From NCBI GenBank assembly GCA_945873715.1, contig CAMCFL010000182.1:1-6588 (forward strand): a DNA stretch of 6,588 nt. Direction: 5' to 3'. Shown here piece after piece: positions 1 through 5,339 of this stretch; the first letter of the stretch is position 1; each line of letters begins with the position of its first letter. A program made the position numbers and the translations under genes. This stretch comes from Akkermansia muciniphila. GTDB taxonomy: Bacteria; Verrucomicrobiota; Verrucomicrobiia; Limisphaerales; UBA9464. Below the pieces are notes generated by a model. The model had not been told where the DNA came from. It made no database searches and worked only from the letters and a program-made list of their open reading frames with translations.

Positions 1-888
1 CTCCGGCAGGTGGACGAGCTCATCCCGGAGGATCAGGGGGAAGAGCTTGCGGAACTTGGGGGCATCCACGTGGATGGCCGGGAGGGAATCCGGGATCCGG
101 TTCACGACTGAGATCCGGCGTCGGTCCAGTTCCGGCTGAAGCTCGGCGATCGCGGCTTCGAGCGATTCGCGGAGATGGATCGGGGTGTCGAAGGAGGAAC
201 CGCCGGGCACGGCGATGTTGTCGAGGATCTCGAGGACCTGTTTGACGCGGCTCTGGACGTTCCGATGGAAGTCCTGCCAGAAGGTGGGGTTGCGGAGTTC
301 CGTGAGATCGAGGTTCTCGCGGTGGAGCATCTCGGGGGTGAGCTCGAGGAAGGCCCGGACGGCCGAGAGCGAATCCCGGATGTGATGTCCGATGCCCGCC
401 GCCAGCACGCCGAGGCTGAGGACGCGGTCGGTGATGACCATCTTGTGCAGGACCGAGAGCTTCTCGCGCAGGAGATAGTCGCGCTCGGTCTGGACGATGA
501 AGAATTCGAGGCTGCGCTTGATCGTGGTCTCCAGTTGGGGGATGTCCCAGGGCTTGGTGACGTACTTGTAGATGGCACCGGTGTTGACGGCATCGATGGC
601 GGCATCGAGGTCGCTGTAGGCCGTGGCCAGGATGCGGATGATGCGGGGGCGGAGGCGGCGGGCGCGTTCGAGGAACTGGACGCCCTTCTCCCCTGGCATG
701 CGCTGGTCCGACATGATCACGCCGATTTCGTCCTGGTGATCCGCCAGGATCTTGAAGCCCTCCTCGGCGTTGCTGGCGGTAAAGATCCGGAAGGTCGGCG
801 AGAAAGCCCTGGAAAAGTACTTCAGGGACATCTCCTCGTCGTCGACGTAGAGGATCGCGTAACGCTTGTAATCGTAAATGTTATCCAT
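1..888 (-). CDS. Receiver-histidine kinase fusion protein, PhcR/PhcQ-like (partial, C-terminus beyond the window)
   Basis: The reading frame is open from an ATG at 888 to base 1 (296 codons, no stop), so the carboxyl end lies outside. Residues about 10-125 are a canonical receiver: acidic pair D16-D17, phospho-acceptor D61 in SDQRMPG, T89, and K112-P113-W114. A linker helix (about 120-155) leads to a HisKA-like helix with AAGIGHHIRDSL (163-174). H168 sits at the phospho-acceptor position, but the usual following Glu is His and the usual Pro is Ser. Near the edge, a segment at the N-box position of the ATPase domain (275-296) reads KLFPLILRDEL, with Asp where the conserved Asn is expected. This order matches PhcR of Ralstonia, a response regulator with a carboxyl-terminal kinase domain. 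Its start overlaps the stop of the upstream sensor gene by 8 bases (ATGGATAA) with no good Shine-Dalgarno site, which suggests translational coupling. It is probably a cytoplasmic relay protein receiving phosphate from the upstream sensor. Whether its own kinase is active is unclear. Confidence 0.9.
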   Translation of the reverse strand, partial: MDNIYDYKRYAILYVDDEEMSLKYFSRAFSPTFRIFTASNAEEGFKILADHQDEIGVIMSDQRMPGEKGVQFLERARRLRPRIIRILATAYSDLDAAIDAVNTGAIYKYVTKPWDIPQLETTIKRSLEFFIVQTERDYLLREKLSVLHKMVITDRVLSLGVLAAGIGHHIRDSLSAVRAFLELTPEMLHRENLDLTELRNPTFWQDFHRNVQSRVKQVLEILDNIAVPGGSSFDTPIHLRESLEAAIAELQPELDRRRISVVNRIPDSLPAIHVDAPKFRKLFPLILRDELVHLPE

Positions 889-3682
889 GGGGGGTGGGAG
901 CCTGTTGGCGTACGGAAGATTCAGCGTCCGGGGCAGACCGGGGGAACTCCAGCGTAAACTCGCTGAAGCGGTCCGGTTCGCTCCGCACGGTGATGCGGCC
1001 GCCGCAGTCGGCGATGATTCGATGGCAGATGCTGAGTCCTAGGCCGGTTCCCCGGCCAACGTCCTTGGTGGTGAAGAAAGGATCGAAAATCCGACTGACG
1101 ACCTCGGCGGGAATCCCGGATCCGTTGTCGCGGAGGTGCAGCCGTTGGAAGCTGGGGGTGGCGGTGGTCCACACCCGGATCTCGCGGTGTTCATCGGGCG
1201 GGTACTGCTTGTTCCGCACGGCATCGACGGCGTTCTGGAGCAGGTTGACGAAGACCTGGATCAACCGGTTGCGGTTGGCACGGACGGTCACGCCTTCCTC
1301 AACGTCGAGTTCGAACCGGATGTCCTCCCGGAGTTCGGCAGTGAGGAACCGGGCGGCCGTGGCCAGTGCGGGGGCAAGCATGACATCGTCCTCCGCCGAT
1401 CCGGGATGGGTGAAGGTCCGCAGGTCGGAGACGATGGTGACGACCCGGTCCAGGCCGTCGCCGATGTCCTTGATCGTCTCCTGGAATTCCTCGCGGACGG
1501 GAGTGGGCAGGGCGCTGCCGTGGCCGGACAGCATGTGGAGGCCGGTCTTGGCGAAGTTGAGCGGGTTGTTGATCTCGTGGATGATCCCCGCCGAGAGACG
1601 TCCGAGCGACGCGAGTTTTTCCGCCTGGACCAACTGGGTTTCGGTCTCCTGCAACTGATCGAGGGTGGCTTCGAGTTTCTGATTCTGCCAGGCGAGAGCC
1701 TTCTGCAGGCGGTGGGCATCGACCAGGTTCTTGATGCGGAGTCGCAGTTCGGCGGTGCTGAACGGCTTGCTGAGATAGTCCGAAGCCCCGGCGTTGAGTG
1801 CGGTCAGCTTGGTTTCGTCATCCGCCCGGGCGGTGAGCATGAGGAAGGGAATGGCCCGGGTGGGTCGTTGACGCCGGATCTCCCGACACACCTCGAGCCC
1901 ATCCTTTTCCGGCATCATCATGTCGCACAGGATGATGTCCGGCAGATACTGGGTGGCCATGGTGACGGCCTGATCGCCATCCACGGCTTCGACCAGTTCA
2001 TAGTCATCGCGCAGCGAAAGCCGGAGGAACCCGAGCATGTCCGGTTCATCTTCGGCGATCAGCAGACGTGGGTTCTTCGATTGCCCCTGGGCAGGCACCG
2101 GGCGGACGGCGTCGCGAAGATTGGGGATCCCGGCGTAGAGTTCGGCGCGTTTGTACAACCCGGCGAGCCAGGTCTCGGTATCGGATGCCTTCTCGGCAAC
2201 TCCGGCCTTGGCGGTCTCCAGGGCCCGTGGGGGCAGGGCGATGGGGGGAGTCGGTGCCGGTGCCATTTCCGGTGGCAGATCCGCGGCGGGCAGCCGCACG
2301 ATCATGGTCGTGCCGGCACCGCGTCGGCTCTCGACCTCGATCCTGCCGGTGTGGGCTTCCACCAACTCCTTGACGATGGCAAGCCCGATCCCGGCGCCCT
2401 GATACTTCCGCTGGGCGGAGGTGTCCCCCTGCCAGAAGCGGTCGAAGACGAAGGGAAGCTTTTCATCCGGAATGCCCACCCCGGTATCGGAGACCCGGAA
2501 GACCACCTGCCCGGAGTCAACCGTCGCACGCACGTCCACCCGCCCGCCGGCGGGCGTGAACTTGAGGGCGTTGAAAAACAGGTTGAAGAAGATCTTCTCC
2601 AGTTTGTCGGGATCGGCGAGCACGCCCTTCACCTCAGGGCCGATGTGGTGGCTGAGGTGGATGCCCTTTCCTTCGGCGAGGGAACGGACGGAGTGAAGGA
2701 TGCCTCCAAGGAAGATGCCGACATGGATCGGATGTTTCTGGAGCTGCAATACCCCGGCGTCGAGGCGCACCAGGTCGAGCAGGTCATTGATGAGCTTCAG
2801 GAGCCGCATGCCATTGGCGAACATGGTCTCCAGGAGATCATTGTTGCGGCTGCCGGGTTCCAGAGCGGGATCTGCCCGGAGCTGTTCCAAGGGGGCGAGA
2901 AGGAGCGTCAGCGGCGTGCGGAGCTCGTGGGAGATGTTGGCGAAGAAGCGGCCCTTGATCTCGTCCAGTTCGCGCAGGCGGCGGTTGGACTGGGCGAGTT
3001 TCTCGTTGGTGGATTCGAGCTGGGAATTGGCCGATTCGAGCTGGTGGTTGGTCGAGCCGAGTTGGGAGTTGGCGGATTCCAGCTCCCTCCGGCTTTGCTC
3101 CAGTTGGAAGCGGGCGGCAAAGTCGCTTCGGCGGAGACTGGTCTGGATCGAGTTGCCGATGACGACGATGAAGCCGGTGAGGACGATGAAATAGAGGTTG
3201 TTGATGAAGGCCCCCAGATTGGAGGCATCGACGCGGCCCGCGCAGGCAATGACGTAGAGGACGATGACTCCCACCACGGCGCTCACGCTCTGAAGGGTGG
3301 TCCATTGGAGCACCAATCCCACGGCGAGCAGGACAAGGTTTAGCCCGGCGTAATACGGGGAACGTGCTGCCTCACCCGTGTGCGCAATGATCCAGGCCAT
3401 GCAGGCCGCCGGAATCATGGCCAGCACGACCCCTACAATCCGGTGGTAACGACGCCCCACCGGGTGCAGCACAAATGCCAGCAGCGGGACCATCGCCACG
3501 GAGCCGACAATGCGGTACCGGAGGAAATCCCCGACGAGCGGGCTGTAGAGCAGGTGATCAATGAAGAAACCCAGCGGCAGCATCGCGATGGCGATGACAC
3601 AGCCGATGCGGATGCGCCGGATGGCGATCTCGCAATCGGCCTCCTCGTAAGCGGCGGTGATCTCTGGCGCCACGCGGCTCAT
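881..3682 (-). CDS. Six-TM sensor hybrid histidine kinase with two kinase modules (HK-REC-HK), PhcS-like position
   Basis: This is an inner-membrane sensor kinase of 933 residues. Hydrophobic segments near residues 25-46, 55-75, 80-101, 110-127, 131-149 and 161-179 give about six membrane helices with no large periplasmic domain. Residues 198-242 are strict heptads (LESANSQ-type) forming a signalling coiled coil. Kinase 1 has ISHELRTPL (H252), N-box N367/N371, D399-x-G-x-G and G429-x-G-x-G. After a Pro/Ala-rich linker (466-535), the receiver has E544-D545, phospho-acceptor D587 in CDMMMP, T617 and K639-P640. A second coiled coil (about 660-690) precedes kinase 2: AGIIHEINNPL (H702), N813/N817, D852-N-G-S-G, FDPFFTTK (866-873) and GRGTGLGL. 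All catalytic motifs of both kinases look intact. The gene starts 3 bases after the methyltransferase stop and overlaps the downstream gene, so it is the middle of an operon. PhcS, LqsS and CqsS are likewise multi-helix membrane kinases for hydrophobic signals; the second kinase is additional. The ligand is unknown. Confidence 0.95.
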   Translation of the reverse strand: MSRVAPEITAAYEEADCEIAIRRIRIGCVIAIAMLPLGFFIDHLLYSPLVGDFLRYRIVGSVAMVPLLAFVLHPVGRRYHRIVGVVLAMIPAACMAWIIAHTGEAARSPYYAGLNLVLLAVGLVLQWTTLQSVSAVVGVIVLYVIACAGRVDASNLGAFINNLYFIVLTGFIVVIGNSIQTSLRRSDFAARFQLEQSRRELESANSQLGSTNHQLESANSQLESTNEKLAQSNRRLRELDEIKGRFFANISHELRTPLTLLLAPLEQLRADPALEPGSRNNDLLETMFANGMRLLKLINDLLDLVRLDAGVLQLQKHPIHVGIFLGGILHSVRSLAEGKGIHLSHHIGPEVKGVLADPDKLEKIFFNLFFNALKFTPAGGRVDVRATVDSGQVVFRVSDTGVGIPDEKLPFVFDRFWQGDTSAQRKYQGAGIGLAIVKELVEAHTGRIEVESRRGAGTTMIVRLPAADLPPEMAPAPTPPIALPPRALETAKAGVAEKASDTETWLAGLYKRAELYAGIPNLRDAVRPVPAQGQSKNPRLLIAEDEPDMLGFLRLSLRDDYELVEAVDGDQAVTMATQYLPDIILCDMMMPEKDGLEVCREIRRQRPTRAIPFLMLTARADDETKLTALNAGASDYLSKPFSTAELRLRIKNLVDAHRLQKALAWQNQKLEATLDQLQETETQLVQAEKLASLGRLSAGIIHEINNPLNFAKTGLHMLSGHGSALPTPVREEFQETIKDIGDGLDRVVTIVSDLRTFTHPGSAEDDVMLAPALATAARFLTAELREDIRFELDVEEGVTVRANRNRLIQVFVNLLQNAVDAVRNKQYPPDEHREIRVWTTATPSFQRLHLRDNGSGIPAEVVSRIFDPFFTTKDVGRGTGLGLSICHRIIADCGGRITVRSEPDRFSEFTLEFPRSAPDAESSVRQQAPTPHG
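2978..3082 (-). repeat. Five tandem heptads encoding a coiled-coil signalling helix in the sensor kinase
   Basis: Residues 201-235 of the sensor kinase consist of five consecutive 7-residue units: LESANSQ, LGSTNHQ, LESANSQ, LESTNEK and LAQSNRR. Leucine starts every unit. A sixth, looser unit (LRELDEI) runs straight into the first HisKA helix. At DNA level the units are 21 bp long and diverged at third positions (the two LESANSQ copies use different codons), so this is an old, protein-selected repeat, not a recent slippage product. It joins the last membrane helix to the first kinase and probably transmits helix rotation or piston motion. Confidence 0.85.
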
Positions 3683-3685
3683 GGC

Positions 3686-5122
3686 TCAGGCAGAGGTTCG
3701 ACGGATCTCGAGGAACAGGTTGACCCCGGTTGGGTCAGCGAGGACCTCGGTTGGGCAGTTGATCGCGTTGGCGGGGATCAGTTGGCGCATCGCCTCGTGG
3801 TCGCGGTAGATCAGATGCCACTCGAGGAGGAAATCCATCGACTCCCGGAAGGGTTTCGAATCGTCGACGTTGGTCACCAGCAACAGTCCGCCGGGAGCCA
3901 GGAGCTCATAGAACAGTTCGGTCAATCGCCGACAGACGCGATCGGAGACGTAGTCGAAGAGGCCGGCGCAATAGACCAGGTCGTACTGGCCGCGCTGGGA
4001 GATGGTGTCGGGCCGTGAAGCCTCCTTGAGGAGTTGGTTGATCGACTTGGTCTGGAAGACGATTCCCGTCTTGCGCCCGTGCTGGTCCCGGATGCGGAGG
4101 ATGTTTTCCTGGGCGTACTCCAGCGTCTCCTCGTTGAAGTCGAGGAGGGTGAGATCCGCCAGGTCCGATTGTGGATCCGTCGCCAGGAACTGTTGGACTT
4201 CCATGGCAGGCCCGCAGCCCAGATTGAGGATCCGGCAACGTCGGCCCTCGGCGTGGGCCCGGCGGGTTTCCTCGGCCAGGCGTTGGTGGAGATGGGTGAT
4301 GCGATTGCGATGTGCGAGGGCCGGCGGGTTCTGGAGGAACACCACGTTGACCAGCTTGGCAAAGAGCGTGGCTCCCTCGTGCGGGTCGCGCAGGATCATG
4401 TTCACCATCTCGTAGTCGCCCGCGTATCCGAGGGGCTTCTGGAAGGTCCGGTAAACAAAGGGCGAGCAGAGCACGAGCGGATGCAACTGCCGCCGGGCGT
4501 AGGCGCGGTGGGCGGCTCGCGACTCGGTCACCACCCCGCTGGCCACCAAGTCAAAGCGGTCCATCCATTCGCCCACCTCGGGCAGGATCCGGCCCTCGAG
4601 TTCCCGAAGGACGGTCCGTTCCATCTCCGAGCGGACGCCGAGTGGCTCCGAGCGGACCCCGAGTTCCACCTGGTCGAGCCACCGCCGCAGATCCATGAGC
4701 AGCATCTGGAAGTCGGAGACGGCCACCTTGAAGTCCGGCGTGACGGCGCGGTTCTTGCGCCATTCGGCCATGAAGGCATCGAACTCGGCCTGCAACCGCA
4801 GGGGTTGGGCGATGGGCGAGAACAGGTCAACATCAAGCCACGACTCGTCGAGGGTGGTCTCGCACAGCAGCATGATGCCGGTGTTGACCAGATTGGAGAC
4901 GACCCCCCGGCCCGCGAAGACGCAGCGCTCGCCGATGGTGATGCGGAATTCCGAGAGAACCTCGGAGAGTTGAAGGAGACTGAATGGGTTGTAGACCTCG
5001 AAGACGACGGAATAGCGCGTCAACCGGACCGGAGTGGCCCGGATCTCGGCGCCCTGGCTGTTCCGGCACGAGATGTGGGTTTCGCGCTCCGTGAAAAGCG
5101 GAATGTCGATCTTGGACGTCAT
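3686..5122 (-). CDS. PhcB-like SAM-dependent methyltransferase with N-terminal regulatory-type domain
   Basis: The 478-residue protein has three parts. Residues about 12-103 form a small beta-rich domain (LTRYSVVFEVYNP, GRGVVSNLVNTGIML) that recalls a PilZ-type barrel but lacks the canonical RxxxR and D/NxSxxG c-di-GMP motifs. Residues about 104-295 are mainly helical and contain KPLGYAGDYEMV (229-240). Residues 296-476 are a class I Rossmann methyltransferase: motif I ILNLGCGPAMEV (298-309), acidic D328 in LLDFN, YDLVYCAGLFDYV (380-392) and LLAPGGLLLVTNV (407-419). The GYAGDYE segment, the WHLIYR segment (435-440) and the overall layout are what I recall from proteins annotated as extracellular factor 3-hydroxypalmitic acid methyl ester biosynthesis (PhcB). 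The neighbours support this: a six-helix sensor kinase follows after 3 bases, then a receiver-kinase fusion, as in phcBSR. A 7-residue in-frame duplication (LGVRSE x2) lies at 154-166. The substrate is inferred, not shown; another small molecule or lipid carboxylate is possible. 5122 is the only ATG before an upstream in-frame stop. Confidence 0.9.
   Translation of the reverse strand: MTSKIDIPLFTERETHISCRNSQGAEIRATPVRLTRYSVVFEVYNPFSLLQLSEVLSEFRITIGERCVFAGRGVVSNLVNTGIMLLCETTLDESWLDVDLFSPIAQPLRLQAEFDAFMAEWRKNRAVTPDFKVAVSDFQMLLMDLRRWLDQVELGVRSEPLGVRSEMERTVLRELEGRILPEVGEWMDRFDLVASGVVTESRAAHRAYARRQLHPLVLCSPFVYRTFQKPLGYAGDYEMVNMILRDPHEGATLFAKLVNVVFLQNPPALAHRNRITHLHQRLAEETRRAHAEGRRCRILNLGCGPAMEVQQFLATDPQSDLADLTLLDFNEETLEYAQENILRIRDQHGRKTGIVFQTKSINQLLKEASRPDTISQRGQYDLVYCAGLFDYVSDRVCRRLTELFYELLAPGGLLLVTNVDDSKPFRESMDFLLEWHLIYRDHEAMRQLIPANAINCPTEVLADPTGVNLFLEIRRTSA
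4625..4663 (-). repeat. 21-bp in-frame tandem duplication within the methyltransferase gene
   Basis: Two copies of an 18-bp segment (plus strand 4625-4642 and 4646-4663) differ at one base and lie exactly 21 bp apart. They encode LGVRSE twice in succession in the helical middle domain of the methyltransferase, at about residues 154-166. The near identity suggests a fairly recent slippage duplication tolerated in a linker or surface helix. Confidence 0.8.
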
Positions 5123-5133
5123 TTCAAGGGCAG

Positions 5134-5151
5134 GGGGATTTGTGGGGATTT
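5134..5151 (-). promoter_or_regulatory. Direct repeat GGGGATTT x2 with 10-bp period upstream of the methyltransferase start
   Basis: GGGGATTT occurs at 5134-5141 and again at 5144-5151, a spacing of one DNA helical turn. The pair lies 12-29 bases before the methyltransferase ATG, in its presumed leader or promoter. On the coding strand it reads AAATCCCC twice. It could be a regulator site, but it may also be a chance G-run. Confidence 0.3.
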
Positions 5152-5177
5152 CCTCGAAAGAAGCAGGAGGAAACCCC

Positions 5178-5198
5178 GTTCATCGGCCCCGGATGAAC
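5178..5198. promoter_or_regulatory. 21-bp inverted repeat, candidate operator
   Basis: GTTCATC (5178-5184) and GATGAAC (5192-5198) are perfect 7-bp inverted arms around a 7-base spacer. A second dyad, CCGGAT (5189-5194) with ATCCGG (5203-5208), overlaps its right arm, so the two could form alternative sites or hairpins. Its position about 56 bp before the operon start codon and about 140 bp before the porin start suits a dimeric regulator. No regulator gene is in the window, so the binding protein is unknown. Confidence 0.4.
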
Positions 5199-5304
5199 AA
5201 CGATCCGGAACCTTGGAAACCAGCGGAGCTTGCCGTTGTCGTCCCTGTCTGCAAAGCGGCAAATCCTGCCAAACCTCGGAAATCACGGCCCCATCGCTGG
5301 GTGC

Positions 5305-5333
5305 TTGCCCTGTTTAGGGGTTTCCCACATAAA
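5305..5333 (+). promoter_or_regulatory. Weak candidate promoter for the FadL-type gene
   Basis: TTGCCC at 5305-5310 and CATAAA at 5328-5333 are separated by 17 bases, each matching about four of six positions of the sigma-70 consensus. Transcription would start close to 5340, the position of the first ATG. That would make the 5340 start nearly leaderless, or favour the internal ATG at 5379, which has an AAGGAG site. Confidence 0.2.
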
Positions 5334-5339
5334 CAATCC

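Larger units (their letters stand above)
5123..5339. promoter_or_regulatory. Divergent intergenic region between the methyltransferase operon and the FadL-type gene
   Basis: These 217 bases separate two divergent start codons and must hold the promoter of the three-gene operon (minus strand) and probably that of the FadL-type gene (plus strand). The region is richer in A/T runs than its flanks and contains a 21-bp dyad, an overlapping 6-bp dyad, a phased direct repeat and a TTGCCG/CGGCAA inverted hexamer pair (5230-5235 and 5257-5262). I see no convincing housekeeping promoter for the operon. For the plus-strand gene, TTGCCC (5305-5310) followed after 17 bases by CATAAA (5328-5333) is a weak candidate. 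Confidence 0.6.

Noticed and set aside
175..957. A 260-codon plus-strand frame opposite the receiver-kinase gene
   Set aside because: It is a shadow of the receiver frame, with an acidic low-complexity translation and no motif.
1136..3343. A 735-codon open frame on the plus strand opposite the sensor kinase
   Set aside because: It is antisense to a frame with full kinase and receiver motifs, its translation is low-complexity and rich in Gly, Asp, Glu and Val without recognisable domains, and long antisense frames are common in GC-rich DNA.
5258..5270. Small hairpin GGCA-N5-TGCC as a terminator
   Set aside because: The stem is only 4 bp with no T-run, and it lies between divergent starts where no gene ends.
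5251..5275. Possible sigma-54 promoter on the minus strand (TTGGCAGG...TTGC)
   Set aside because: The GG and GC elements do not have the required 10-base spacing between them.
4034..5317. A 427-codon plus-strand frame opposite the methyltransferase, running into the intergenic region
   Set aside because: It has no domain, and it mirrors the codon bias of the real minus-strand gene, whose SAM-binding motifs are clear.
5169..5325. GGAAACC at 5169 and 5215, and its complement GGTTTCC at 5319
   Set aside because: A 7-base word found three times after free searching of a short region is not beyond chance, and the spacing shows no pattern.
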